This document shows positions 1 to 7,941 of a stretch of 48,172 nt of DNA, in pieces. Position numbers and translations under genes: made by a program. Under the pieces are notes generated by a model. It was not told the origin of the DNA. It saw only the letters and a program-made list of their open reading frames with translations, and searched no databases. How positions within the stretch are numbered: position 1 is the first letter of the stretch; each line of letters begins with the position of its first letter. The stretch is from Actinomycetota bacterium (GTDB taxonomy: Bacteria; Actinomycetota; Actinomycetes; Nanopelagicales; Nanopelagicaceae): positions 1 through 48,172 of the forward strand of contig RGZI01000005.1 in NCBI GenBank assembly GCA_010031635.1. Direction: 5' to 3'.

Positions 1-435
1 TTCATCGATCCGGTCAACGCGTCCAGAGAGTGAAAGAGTTTCAGTAGTTGCACTTACCGTTCTTTCAAGACCTCGTGGTTCATCATTTACATCAACTGTT
101 TTTAAATAATTTGTAATCCAGGCTTTGGCTCTTACAAATGATCTTTCTGCTTGTTCATCATCTTTAAATCCATCGGTGCGCCAAAACTTAGTGAGTAACA
201 CCTCGCCTACCTGGGTAGTTCGCTCCTCTCGTGGTTTGGTCCACCACTCACGCAGCGCGTTATGAACAGCTGCCCCCATGCTGGCATGGGCCCAAGGACC
301 ACCTCTAGGTGGCCGCGGAGTATCGATGTAGGTATATCGGTACTTTCGTGGGCAATCTAGCCAGGTATCTAATCTTGAAGGAGTGCAGGAAAACAACTTT
401 GTCGGCATACCCTCAAAAGTTGGTTGATCACTCAT
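1..435 (-). CDS. RecB-family PD-(D/E)XK nuclease, 3' end outside window
   Basis: This gene begins at ATG 435 and runs off the left edge, so only the first 145 codons are visible. The N-terminal stretch SRLDTWLDCPRKYRYTY is the hallmark of the RecB-like exonuclease family (PDDEXK_1, Cas4/AddB-like), where the Cys often takes part in an Fe-S cluster. The next conserved block, around residues 49-56 (MGAAVHNAL), supplies a family His, and GRVDRID near residue 140 is the start of the catalytic acidic motif. Later catalytic residues (ExK) lie outside the window. Stand-alone proteins of this kind are common in Actinobacteria and are presumed DNA-repair nucleases. It starts 16 nt after the marC remnant and is probably co-transcribed with it. 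The family is well supported; the substrate is unknown. Confidence 0.85.
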   Translation of the reverse strand, partial: MSDQPTFEGMPTKLFSCTPSRLDTWLDCPRKYRYTYIDTPRPPRGGPWAHASMGAAVHNALREWWTKPREERTTQVGEVLLTKFWRTDGFKDDEQAERSFVRAKAWITNYLKTVDVNDEPRGLERTVSATTETLSLSGRVDRIDE

Positions 436-451
436 AAGATTTTTCGCATTT

Positions 452-1002
452 TCAGCCGGCAATAAATGCGGTTACTGAGTTAGCAATCATTTGAACTGCA
501 ATTGCAGCAAGTAATAGACCAGCAATTCGGGCAATCAAAGTACTAAATGCAAAACTCCAATTGCGGCAAAGAGTGCAATACCCATTTCAACGCCGTCGAT
601 CTGCTTAACAAAGATAATTGTTGCCACAATCGCGCCAGGACCAGCAAGTAGTGGAGTACCCAAAGGAACTAGAGCAACATTTACATCACCATGTCCGGGT
701 TCTTCACCTTTTTTCTCATTTTTGCCAGTCAGCAATTCAAGTGCGACCAGCAGCAATAGCAACCCTCCGGCACCTTGCATTGCCGGAAGTGAAATCTTTA
801 AATATCCCAAGATAAATTGGCCAAATAATGCGAAGGTAATAATTACCGTAAAAGAAACAATCGCAGTTTTAACTGCAAGTTTCCGTCTTTCCTTTTCAGT
901 GAATGGAGAAACTAAACCAAGAAAAATTGGAACGACCCCAGGTGGATCCATAATTACAAAAAGAGTGACAAATACTTGCACTCCGAAAGTCCACGCATTC
1001 AT
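452..1002 (-). pseudogene. MarC-family membrane protein, frameshifted and internally shortened
   Basis: The first ~150 codons (ATG 1002) encode a clear MarC/UPF0056 membrane protein: hydrophobic helices, the DPPG motif near residue 20, GAGGLLLLL near residue 77 and LLAGPGAIVA near residue 120. The frame then hits TGA at 535-537. In the next frame, immediately downstream, the typical MarC C-terminus continues (IARIAGLLLAAIAVQMIANS...) to a TGA at 452-454. Family members normally carry about 20 more residues between these two parts, so there is both a frameshift and a loss of roughly 60 nt. MarC proteins are multi-pass inner-membrane proteins of uncertain transport function. The start overlaps the PHP gene stop by 4 nt. 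It is either a recent pseudogene or an assembly error. Confidence 0.75.
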
Positions 1003-1853
1003 CGAGTGAATACCTCATCTCCCCTTGCCTTGCTTGCTAAATTCTCCCAGAGATCAAGTGGAGTTTGCTCTTCTCCCAATTGATTTGCGCGCGCCGAACC
1101 GTGGTAATCACTTGATCCGACTTTAATTAAATTGTGATCACTGGCTAATTGATCGATTTTTGAGTGGGCTGCTTCGTCCTGGTCCCGCTTATTTCGCTCA
1201 ATTCCATTTAGTCCAGCAGTAGCAAGTGCGCTGACTTCACCAAAAGTTAAGACCGGTCCGCGTTTTTCAGCAAATGGGTGGGCCAAAATCGATACCCCTC
1301 CAGCTGCCGCGATTGCTTTAATCGCGTCGATCGGTGATGGAGCCCAATGCGAAACATAAAACTGGGAATTGTTATGTAGCAACTCTTCAAATGCCGCATC
1401 CCGCGAAGCCACAATTCCATTTTTAATTAAAGCATCCGCTAAATGTGGGCGGCCAAGTGTGGCCCCTATTGGTTTTACATCCTCGACATCTTGCATCGAA
1501 ACTTGATAGCCCGCAGCTTGTAATTTTTCCACCATTTTTTCCATGCGCGGAATTCGATCATCTCGCGTATCCGCTAATAATTTGGCTAATTGTGTATTTT
1601 CAGCGTCAAATAAAAGCCCAACAATATGAACACTCATTCCTAATTCAGTGCGAGTCGAAACTTCAGCACCCGGAATAATGGTTAAACCGTCTGGGATTAG
1701 ATTTCGTTGCGCCCTAACCTCACGCCAGCCTTCTGTGGTGTCATGGTCAGTCATTGCCACCATGGTTAATCCGGCTTTGCGGGCATTTTCCAACATCTCA
1801 AAAGGTTTATCGGTTCCATCACTAGCAGTTGTATGTGTATGTAAATCAATCAT
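999..1853 (-). CDS. PHP-domain metal-dependent phosphoesterase (TrpH/YciV-like)
   Basis: This 284-aa protein starts MIDLHTHTTASDGT, the first PHP motif (HxH...D), followed by MTDHDTTEG (about residue 36), the EVST metal-ligand Glu (about 63), HIVG, LAHPF and SSDYHG near the C-terminus. Together these cover the usual metal-binding PHP residues. Relatives of this length act on 3',5'-bisphosphonucleotides or short RNA 5' ends (YciV/RNase AM); the exact substrate here is not determined. ATG 1853 is chosen because the PHP fold begins there; an in-frame ATG six codons upstream adds only a non-conserved MLRCRK. It overlaps the EamA gene end by 8 nt and the marC start by 4 nt, so the three are likely translationally coupled. 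The usual GLEVDHxDH block reads GIERNKRDQ here, a mild deviation. Confidence 0.85.
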   Translation of the reverse strand: MIDLHTHTTASDGTDKPFEMLENARKAGLTMVAMTDHDTTEGWREVRAQRNLIPDGLTIIPGAEVSTRTELGMSVHIVGLLFDAENTQLAKLLADTRDDRIPRMEKMVEKLQAAGYQVSMQDVEDVKPIGATLGRPHLADALIKNGIVASRDAAFEELLHNNSQFYVSHWAPSPIDAIKAIAAAGGVSILAHPFAEKRGPVLTFGEVSALATAGLNGIERNKRDQDEAAHSKIDQLASDHNLIKVGSSDYHGSARANQLGEEQTPLDLWENLASKARGDEVFTR

Positions 1854-2769
1854 TTTTCTGCACCTGAGCAACCTGTAGAGAAGCTGATTTTGTAGCCACT
1901 AACCCTGATCCAATTAACAATAAAAGCAAGCCTGGGATTACTCCAGCCGGTGGGATTTGATCTAACCACCAAACAGCTAACAATGCACCGACCGGAAGTT
2001 CAAAAAATACAATCAAAGAAACAACAGTTGGTGAAACTCTTTGCAACACCTGATTAAACATGGTGTGCCCCAAAATTTGTGCGCCTAGTATCAAACCTAA
2101 AACTAACAACCATTCATATCTTGGATAATCAATGATTGGCGCATTAGTAAATAGCACCACCACAAAACAAGTTGCGGCGCAAACAAAATAACAAACAGTT
2201 GTATATGTAGTTGTGGAAATTTCGCGAAGTACATGTCCACCAGAAATTACATAAGCTGCCGATAGTGCAGCTCCTAGCAAAGCAACTAAATCCCCAACTA
2301 CAGCTCTGGTTGACAACTGCCAATCAATCCCAGTAATTATTAAAACACCAACCATCGATATGGCCATACCAAGCCAAACTTGTATTGCTACTTTAGCGCC
2401 GCGCATGCGCACCCAAATTGCGGCGAATATTGGCTGCACCGCAGTTATTGCAACACCACTTGCCACAGTTGTTAAACGCATGGATGCAAAAAAACAGATG
2501 AAATGCAGAGCAAGAAATACACCAGCAATCACTGACCAAAGCCAGGCGTTTCGACTCATCTTGCGCCATTCACCACTCTTTAATGCAAAAGGAAGTGAGA
2601 AAAGTGCGCCACCTAAATTGCGCCAAAAAATTGCAACTGGAACTGCCATCTGGCCCAACGCAATCAATGGCCCCGAAGTACCGATGCCAAAAATGCCGAT
2701 AATTAAGCGGCCAATATCAGCCGGTTTTATACCTTTAGCGCCGCCGGTAGCGATCTCTGGAGCAGACAT
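1846..2769 (-). CDS. EamA/DMT-superfamily transporter
   Basis: A 307-aa membrane protein with about ten hydrophobic helices in two homologous EamA halves (roughly residues 17-150 and 165-295), the layout of drug/metabolite exporters such as RhaT/YdcZ-type permeases. Visible markers include the start of helix 1 with a conserved Arg-Asn (IFWRNLGGALF, about 43-53) and the duplicated small-residue helices. The cargo cannot be predicted; relatives export amino acids, nucleosides or other metabolites. The start at ATG 2769 leaves the first helix intact and sits 7 nt from a TAGGGT -10 hexamer, a leaderless arrangement. It is divergent from the MgtE_N/CBS gene and heads the operon eamA-PHP-marC-recB-like. 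Confidence 0.8.
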   Translation of the reverse strand: MSAPEIATGGAKGIKPADIGRLIIGIFGIGTSGPLIALGQMAVPVAIFWRNLGGALFSLPFALKSGEWRKMSRNAWLWSVIAGVFLALHFICFFASMRLTTVASGVAITAVQPIFAAIWVRMRGAKVAIQVWLGMAISMVGVLIITGIDWQLSTRAVVGDLVALLGAALSAAYVISGGHVLREISTTTYTTVCYFVCAATCFVVVLFTNAPIIDYPRYEWLLVLGLILGAQILGHTMFNQVLQRVSPTVVSLIVFFELPVGALLAVWWLDQIPPAGVIPGLLLLLIGSGLVATKSASLQVAQVQKND

Positions 2770-2776
2770 GAGTCTG

Positions 2777-2782
2777 ACCCTA
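2777..2782 (-). promoter_or_regulatory. -10 hexamer TAGGGT for EamA gene
   Basis: TAGGGT ends 7 nt before ATG 2769, so the predicted transcription start coincides with the start codon. No ribosome-binding site or clear -35 is visible. Confidence 0.6.
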
Positions 2783-2787
2783 GCGGG

Positions 2788-2793
2788 TACCCT
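2788..2793 (+). promoter_or_regulatory. -10 hexamer TACCCT for MgtE_N/CBS gene
   Basis: TACCCT ends 7 nt before ATG 2801, a leaderless arrangement. It is only 5 bp from the opposing EamA -10 box. Confidence 0.6.
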
Positions 2794-2800
2794 TAGCCTT

Positions 2801-4087
2801 ATGAGCGGCGTAATCAATCTATCGAATCGAATTAATCGAGTCTTTATCGCCCGCCTATCCGGAACCGCAGTTTTTGACCCTGCCGGTGACCAAGTCGGAA
2901 AGGTGCGCGATGCAATCGCGACCCTACAAACAGGTTCAGCTCCACGAGTTTTGGGATTGATTGTTGAAGTACCTCCACGTCGACGAATCTTCATTCCAAT
3001 TACCCGAGTAACTTCAATTGAATCAGGGACTGTCGTAATTACTGGCTTGCTAAATGTGCGCCGTTTTCAACAACGTCCAGGTGAACTTCTGGTGCTCGGT
3101 GAGTTTTTAGATCGTGCTATTAATTTAACTGAAACTGGTGAGCGAGTTGTAATCGAAGATATCGCGATGGAACAAAATCGACGTGGTGATTGGCTACTGA
3201 ATAAAGTTTCCGTTTCGCGTAAACATTCTGGATTGCGTCGTCGCGGTCCAAGTATGACTTTGGATTGGAGTGAAGTTTCAGATTTCACAATCTCTGAAAC
3301 AGATCATGGCGTTTCAAATTTACTTTCTACTCTTGTTTCACTACATGCGGCCGACCTTGCAAGTGCACTTCAAAATCTCTCTATGCACCGCCGCATTGAA
3401 GTTGCCCGCGCCCTTGATGATGAGCGCCTTGCTGACGTACTTGAAGAAATGAATGAAGAAGAGAGAGTCGCACTTATTGCTCAATTAGAAGGTGAGCGTG
3501 CTGCCGATGTGCTCGGTGAGATGGATCCTGATGATGCTGCCGACCTCTTGCGCGAAGTTGGCAGTGAAAAAGCCGAGACTCTTTTGCAATTGATGGAGCC
3601 AGAAGATGCTGAAGATGTGCGCCGTCTGATGACTTACGAAGATTATTCAGCAGGTGGAATGATGACGACCGAACCTATCGTTCTTGCTGCTGATAACACG
3701 GTTGCAGAAGCACTTGCTGCGCTTCGAGAAAGTGACATTACTCCAGCACTGGCTTCGCAAATTTATGTAACTCGCGCACCGTATGAAACTCCTACTGGAA
3801 AATTTCTTGGTATTGCGCATTTCCAACGTTTATTGCGTGAACCTCCAGCAACTTTGCTAGGTGCCGTAATAGATACTGAGAATGAAGCGCTATCTGCTGA
3901 TAAAACTCTTGCTGAACTCTCTTCATACTTTGCTACATATAACTTAGTTGCAGTCCCAATTGTCGATTCTAATGATCGGTTGCTAGGAGTTGTGACTGTT
4001 GATGACGTACTTGACCACTTACTCCCTGAAAACTGGCGTAATGCAAATGATGGCCATTTAATGGGCAGAACGGAGACACCCTCATGA
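2801..4087 (+). CDS. MgtE N-domain and CBS-pair protein with PRC-barrel-like N-terminus
   Basis: A 428-aa soluble protein. Residues ~10-75 (VFIARLSGTAVFDPAGDQVGK...) and the following block look like two PRC-barrel-type β-modules. Residues ~190-285 form the helical MgtE N-terminal superdomain, rich in repeated A-D-V-L-E/G-E-M/D motifs. Residues ~290-420 form a CBS pair (second half VPIVDSNDRLLGVVTVDDVLDHL). Unlike true MgtE Mg2+ channels it has no membrane helices, so it is probably a cytosolic regulator or sensor of divalent-cation or nucleotide state. It is a conserved actinobacterial neighbour of DUF1003 and Mrp. ATG 2801 lies 7 nt after a TACCCT box; an alternative ATG at 2768 would add 11 residues and overlap the divergent gene. 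The stop overlaps the next ATG (ATGA). Confidence 0.8.
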   Translation: MSGVINLSNRINRVFIARLSGTAVFDPAGDQVGKVRDAIATLQTGSAPRVLGLIVEVPPRRRIFIPITRVTSIESGTVVITGLLNVRRFQQRPGELLVLGEFLDRAINLTETGERVVIEDIAMEQNRRGDWLLNKVSVSRKHSGLRRRGPSMTLDWSEVSDFTISETDHGVSNLLSTLVSLHAADLASALQNLSMHRRIEVARALDDERLADVLEEMNEEERVALIAQLEGERAADVLGEMDPDDAADLLREVGSEKAETLLQLMEPEDAEDVRRLMTYEDYSAGGMMTTEPIVLAADNTVAEALAALRESDITPALASQIYVTRAPYETPTGKFLGIAHFQRLLREPPATLLGAVIDTENEALSADKTLAELSSYFATYNLVAVPIVDSNDRLLGVVTVDDVLDHLLPENWRNANDGHLMGRTETPS

Positions 4088-4557
4088 GCAATCGTTTAGA
4101 TATGCCGCGCTCAATGAAGCGCTCTTTCCGATTTGGGTTTAACTCAGAAGCGTTTGGTGTGCTCTCAGAGCGTTTCGCACGTTTCCTAGGCACTGCAAAT
4201 TTCCTGGTATACATGAGCGTATTTGTTATTTCGTGGGTCCTTTGGAATTCACTTGCTCCAGCACACCTTCGTTTTGATGATTACCCATTTATTTTCTTAA
4301 CTTTGATTTTATCTCTGCAAGCATCATATGCAGCACCGCTTATTCTGCTCGCCCAAAATCGCCAGACTGACCGCGATCGCATCCAATTTGCTGAAGACCG
4401 CGCACGTGATGAGCGCAACTTGGCTGATACCGAGTACATCACCCGCGAAATTGCATCTTTACGTACTGCATTAAATGATGTGGCAACTCGTGATTTCATC
4501 CGTGGTGAAATTCGCGACTTACTCGGTGAAATTAAAGAGGTTAAAGAAAAAGATTAA
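4084..4557 (+). CDS. DUF1003 membrane protein
   Basis: A 157-aa protein of the DUF1003 family: a cytosolic N-terminus, FLGTANFLVYMSVFVISWVLWN (first membrane helix, about residues 35-56), a short loop with DDYPF, a second helix (FIFLTLILSLQASYAAPLILL, about 69-90) with the characteristic family segment LILSLQASYAAPLILLAQNR, then a charged region. The long hydrophilic C-terminus (about 93-157) is rich in Arg, Asp and Glu and likely helical, possibly coiled coil. The function of DUF1003 is unknown. Linkage to the MgtE_N/CBS gene (4-nt overlap) is widely kept in Actinobacteria, which suggests a joint role in ion homeostasis; this is inference. It converges on mrp with only 1 nt between stop codons. 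Confidence 0.85.
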   Translation: MSNRLDMPRSMKRSFRFGFNSEAFGVLSERFARFLGTANFLVYMSVFVISWVLWNSLAPAHLRFDDYPFIFLTLILSLQASYAAPLILLAQNRQTDRDRIQFAEDRARDERNLADTEYITREIASLRTALNDVATRDFIRGEIRDLLGEIKEVKEKD

Positions 4558-4558
4558 A

Positions 4559-5695
4559 TTACTTGGTAAAAAGCGGAAGCGGCTTACCGGCCAGAGTTTT
4601 ATTTCGCTTCAACAATGCATCCGCCAATTGATAGATTGCTTGTGCCGCTGGAGTTTCTGGATCACCTAACACAATTGGTTTGCCACTATCTCCACCGGAG
4701 CCAAGGCGTGGATCAAATGGAATTTGGGCAAGCAGCGGAACTTCGAAACCAGTTAGAAGTGAAAGCCGGCGCGCGCTTTCGGCGCCTCCACCACTTCCAA
4801 ATAACTCAACAACAGGCCCACCTGGAATCAAGGGAGCTGGTGACATGTTTTCAACTACCCCAGCAATATGTTGCTTTAATTGGTGCGCAATTCTTCCAGC
4901 TCGTTCGGCGACCTCCGCGGCAGCAACTTGTGGTGTTGTAATGACAATAATTTCAGATGATGGGATTAGCTGTCCGAGTGAAATCGCCACATCACCAGTT
5001 CCTGGTGGAAGATCCAAAAGTAAGAAATCTAAATCTCCCCAATATGCATCTGCTAATAATTGTTCTAGCACTTTATGCAACATCGGTCCGCGATATGCAA
5101 CCGCATCATCACGTTCTGGTTTAAACATCTCCATTGAAGCAACACGGATTCCATAATTCTCAGGTGGAATAAAGGTGGTGCTATCAATCGCAGTGGGTCT
5201 CGCGCCAAGCATTCCGAGCAATCGTGGAATGGAGTGGCCATAAACATCCGCGTCTAAAATTCCAACAGTTTGTCCACGTTGGGCTAAAGCCACAGCAAGG
5301 TTGGCAGTCAGGGAAGATTTTCCAACTCCGCCTTTGCCAGATGCAATTCCAAAAACCCGGGTAAGTGATGAAGGTTGCGCAAAAGTAATTACTCGCTCTG
5401 GGGCGCCTCCGCGAATAATCTTTTTTACATTTTCGCGCTGTGCATCACTCATTACATCGTACTTAACTCCGACTTCGGTGACTTCGGGAACATCGGCTAG
5501 CGCTTTTTGGATTTCACTAAAAATCCGATCTTTCATTGGGCAGCCTGAGATTGTTAAGTAAATTTCAATTTGAGCGATGCCTTCTTTAAACGCGACACTT
5601 TTTACCATTCCTAATTCGGGAAGTGGCTTGTGAAGTTCAGGGTCAATCACCTTATTTAAGGCAAGATGAATTAAATCAATCACCGAATCCGACAT
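4559..5695 (-). CDS. mrp: Mrp/ApbC P-loop ATPase (Fe-S carrier family)
   Basis: A 378-aa protein with an N-terminal MIP18/DUF59 domain (residues ~4-85, including the GCPM Cys at position 52) and a C-terminal MinD/ParA-like ATPase domain with the deviant Walker A GKGGVGKS at 120-127, DADVYGHS, and DLPPGTGD. Mrp/NBP35 proteins are cytosolic Fe-S cluster carriers. The CxxC pair that holds a bridging cluster in many bacterial homologues is absent (ENMSPAPLIPGGPVVELFGSGGG); other actinobacterial Mrp proteins, as I recall, also lack it. It starts 3 nt after the tatB stop, as the last gene of the htrA-tatB-mrp run. Confidence 0.92.
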   Translation of the reverse strand: MSDSVIDLIHLALNKVIDPELHKPLPELGMVKSVAFKEGIAQIEIYLTISGCPMKDRIFSEIQKALADVPEVTEVGVKYDVMSDAQRENVKKIIRGGAPERVITFAQPSSLTRVFGIASGKGGVGKSSLTANLAVALAQRGQTVGILDADVYGHSIPRLLGMLGARPTAIDSTTFIPPENYGIRVASMEMFKPERDDAVAYRGPMLHKVLEQLLADAYWGDLDFLLLDLPPGTGDVAISLGQLIPSSEIIVITTPQVAAAEVAERAGRIAHQLKQHIAGVVENMSPAPLIPGGPVVELFGSGGGAESARRLSLLTGFEVPLLAQIPFDPRLGSGGDSGKPIVLGDPETPAAQAIYQLADALLKRNKTLAGKPLPLFTK

Positions 5696-5698
5696 TGA

Positions 5699-6001
5699 TT
5701 AAGGCGCTTCTGGATCTAATTTTGCATTATTGACCGGCTGATCACTTTCATTGTTTTCATCTAAAACAGAATCCATTTGCTTACGAATAAAAGTTTTTGG
5801 ATTTAAATCTGCGATATCCAAATTTTCGAAACCTGGCCCAAGATTTTCACGCAATTCAGCGGTTGCATTTGCGGTAAATCCTTTGACTTTATGCAGAAAT
5901 TTGGCAGCGTCAGAAGCGAAAGTTGGCAAGCGTTTTGGCCCAAGTAGCATCAGCGCTACTACGCCAAGTCCCAAAATTTCACCCGCACCAATATCGAACA
6001 T
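5699..6001 (-). CDS. tatB: Sec-independent translocase TatB-type subunit
   Basis: A 100-aa protein with the TatA/TatB architecture: a very short periplasmic N-terminus, one membrane helix (GEILGLGVVALMLLG, residues ~7-21), the hinge GPKRLP, then an amphipathic helix (FASDAAKFLHKVKG) and an acidic C-terminal tail. The Glu at position 8 of the helix and the longer tail favour TatB over TatA. It forms the TatBC receptor that recognises twin-arginine signal peptides; tatA and tatC are not in this window. Its position between htrA and mrp matches mycobacterial order (htrA-tatB). The start has only a distant AAGGA, so translation may depend on coupling to htrA, whose stop is 16 nt upstream. Confidence 0.88.
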   Translation of the reverse strand: MFDIGAGEILGLGVVALMLLGPKRLPTFASDAAKFLHKVKGFTANATAELRENLGPGFENLDIADLNPKTFIRKQMDSVLDENNESDQPVNNAKLDPEAP

Positions 6002-6017
6002 GTTGCCATCTTAATCC

Positions 6018-7235
6018 TTATTCTGAAGAAGCTGCCAACGTAACCTTGACGGTGCGCTTACTGCCATTGGCTAGTAACAATAATTTCACTGAATCACCTG
6101 GTTGCTTGGCTCGAACAGCCACGATTAATTCATCAGCGGTATTAACGGCTCTACCGTCAATTCCCACGATCGTATCTCCCACAACAATTCCAGCTTTATC
6201 CGCTGGGCTGTCGGCCAACACCTGTGCGATACGCGCACCACCACCTGAATATCTAGTATCAAGCGAGACTCCGATTACCGGATGTGAAGACTTACCACTC
6301 TTTATCAATTGTTCTGCTGTGCGACGAGCTTGGTTAATAGGAATCGCAAATCCAAGTCCAATTGATCCAGTCTGGGAAGAAGAAGATGAATCTAAAGTTG
6401 CAATCGCTGAATTAACGCCAATAACTGCACCAGATTTATCTACTAATGGACCGCCAGAGTTTCCTGGATTAATCGCAGCGTCGGTTTGTAATGCGTTTAT
6501 AAAAGAGCCTTCACTAGTACTGCTTCCGGCCGTTACTGCTCGATTTTTTGCACTAATGATTCCTGATGTCACAGTTCCTGCTAAACCAAGTGGCGACCCA
6601 ATCGCAATCACACTATCTCCAACTTGGACTTTCTCACTATCTCCAAATTGCAACGCAGTCAGATTTTTTAACTCAACTTTGATTACTGCTAGATCGTATG
6701 CAGAATCTGTCCCAACTATTTTTCCATCGACAGTTTTACCATCATTAAATGAAACTCTAAGTGATCCACCGCCGACCACACCTGCTACAACATGGTTGTT
6801 AGTTAATAAATATCCATCAGATCGAATTACAAAACCTGTTCCTGTTCCGCCTTCTGAACCATTTCGCGTGGAGATTGAAACTACTGAAGGCAAAACTTTT
6901 GCTGCTAATGCTGAAATTGAATCAGGGGCACGCTCAATTGAATTACTTACTGAAACAAATTTTGCCCCTGAATCGAAAAGAGATCCGCTTCCCGCATTTC
7001 CGACTACACCACCTATGGCTCCGGCAATGACGGCCATCGTGACTGCGACATTAAATGGAATATAACCCTTGCGTTTTCGTGATGATCGTGACGGCTGCGA
7101 AAAATTGTTTGTGTATTTTGCCGGCAGTGAATTAGTGACAGTATTTTGTGGCACGGCAAATGAACGGGGCACTTCCGGCAGATCTGCACCTGAGTTTGGA
7201 TTGCTCGGTGTTGACCACCAACCGGGTTCACTCAT
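6018..7235 (-). CDS. htrA: HtrA/DegP-type membrane-anchored serine protease with PDZ domain
   Basis: A 405-aa envelope protease. A hydrophilic Ser/Pro-rich cytosolic N-terminus (1-57, positive before the helix) is followed by one membrane anchor (about 60-80), a trypsin-like domain with the full triad His148 (TNNHVV), Asp181 (AYDLAV) and Ser260 (GNSGGP), and a single PDZ domain (about 318-400, GVSLDTRYSGGG onward). It degrades or refolds misfolded exported proteins. The start at ATG 7235 follows AAGGAGA at good spacing; the upstream in-frame extension is not conserved-looking. In mycobacteria sigE and rseA sit between the methyltransferase gene and htrA; here only a 67-bp gap remains, so that stress-sigma pair is missing from the locus. 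Confidence 0.93.
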   Translation of the reverse strand: MSEPGWWSTPSNPNSGADLPEVPRSFAVPQNTVTNSLPAKYTNNFSQPSRSSRKRKGYIPFNVAVTMAVIAGAIGGVVGNAGSGSLFDSGAKFVSVSNSIERAPDSISALAAKVLPSVVSISTRNGSEGGTGTGFVIRSDGYLLTNNHVVAGVVGGGSLRVSFNDGKTVDGKIVGTDSAYDLAVIKVELKNLTALQFGDSEKVQVGDSVIAIGSPLGLAGTVTSGIISAKNRAVTAGSSTSEGSFINALQTDAAINPGNSGGPLVDKSGAVIGVNSAIATLDSSSSSQTGSIGLGFAIPINQARRTAEQLIKSGKSSHPVIGVSLDTRYSGGGARIAQVLADSPADKAGIVVGDTIVGIDGRAVNTADELIVAVRAKQPGDSVKLLLLANGSKRTVKVTLAASSE

Positions 7236-7302
7236 TTGAATCTCCTTACTAATCTCAAGAAATTTAAAGTGAAGGTAATTATTGGGGGAAAAAACTAAAG
7301 AA

Positions 7303-7941
7303 TCATGAGAGTTTGCTGGGTGCTTTAAGGGCAATTAGCAAACCATCCCCGATGGGCAGTAAAAGGGTAAGCCAACGTACCCGGTCACTGCGAATTCCAC
7401 GGATCGCCTCCCGAAGTGAGACAGTCACCTCATCTCGCTGCGAAAGATCGGCCACTTTTCCATCTCGCATTGCGTGGTCAATAACTAGCGCACCTCCTGG
7501 GCGCAAAATTCGGTATGCATCTTCAACCAAATGTTCACTACCTATTTCGCGCAGAACGACCATGTCATAACCTTCATCAGTCAGTCTGCGTAAAATTTCA
7601 GCACCTTCTCCATTAATGAGTCGCACTCGGCTTGGAGGGACATCTTCATCTTCTAGCGCCGCACGTGCCATCTGTAAATGTTCAGCTTCTGCATCGATTG
7701 AAGTAATTACTGAGTTCTCATCGCACCCTCGCAATAGCCACAATGTTCCAACAGCACTTCCACAACCAACTTCAACAATTGCTTTAGATTGCAACGCTGC
7801 TGCTAGAAATTTTAATGTTGCCCCAGTTCCAGTTGAAGTTTCATTACTTCCTAATTCAACTCCACGTGCACGTGCTTCTTGAATAATCTCATCTTCAGTT
7901 ATAAAACTTTCAGCAAAGGTATGCATCTGTTCAATTTTCAT
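7303..7941 (-). CDS. O-methyltransferase, SAM-dependent (family 3)
   Basis: A 212-aa Rossmann methyltransferase. The SAM-binding motif I is VEVGCGSAVGTLWL (about residues 55-68), followed by the acidic ribose-binding strand SIDAEAEHLQMAR and YDMVVLREIG (about 130) and GGALVIDHAMRDGKV, all typical of the catechol-O-methyltransferase-like family 3. The methyl acceptor is unknown. The chosen ATG 7941 overlaps the pepA stop as ATGA; an ATG five codons upstream is possible. In mycobacteria the orthologous position (next to sigE/htrA) also holds such a methyltransferase. It is probably translated from the pepA transcript. Confidence 0.85.
   Translation of the reverse strand: MKIEQMHTFAESFITEDEIIQEARARGVELGSNETSTGTGATLKFLAAALQSKAIVEVGCGSAVGTLWLLRGCDENSVITSIDAEAEHLQMARAALEDEDVPPSRVRLINGEGAEILRRLTDEGYDMVVLREIGSEHLVEDAYRILRPGGALVIDHAMRDGKVADLSQRDEVTVSLREAIRGIRSDRVRWLTLLLPIGDGLLIALKAPSKLS

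Noticed and set aside
535-560. Programmed frameshift in marC
   Set aside because: No slippery heptamer is visible at the break and about 20 family residues are missing, which frameshifting would not restore.
2360-2800. In-frame N-terminal extension of the MgtE_N/CBS gene by 147 codons
   Set aside because: It runs antisense through the EamA gene, which has clear membrane-protein coding character; the -10 box and ATG at 2801 fit much better.
5923-7065. Long plus-strand open frame of 380 codons
   Set aside because: It lies opposite htrA and tatB, whose catalytic motifs prove the minus strand is coding; the plus-strand translation is Pro/Thr/Ser-rich shadow sequence.
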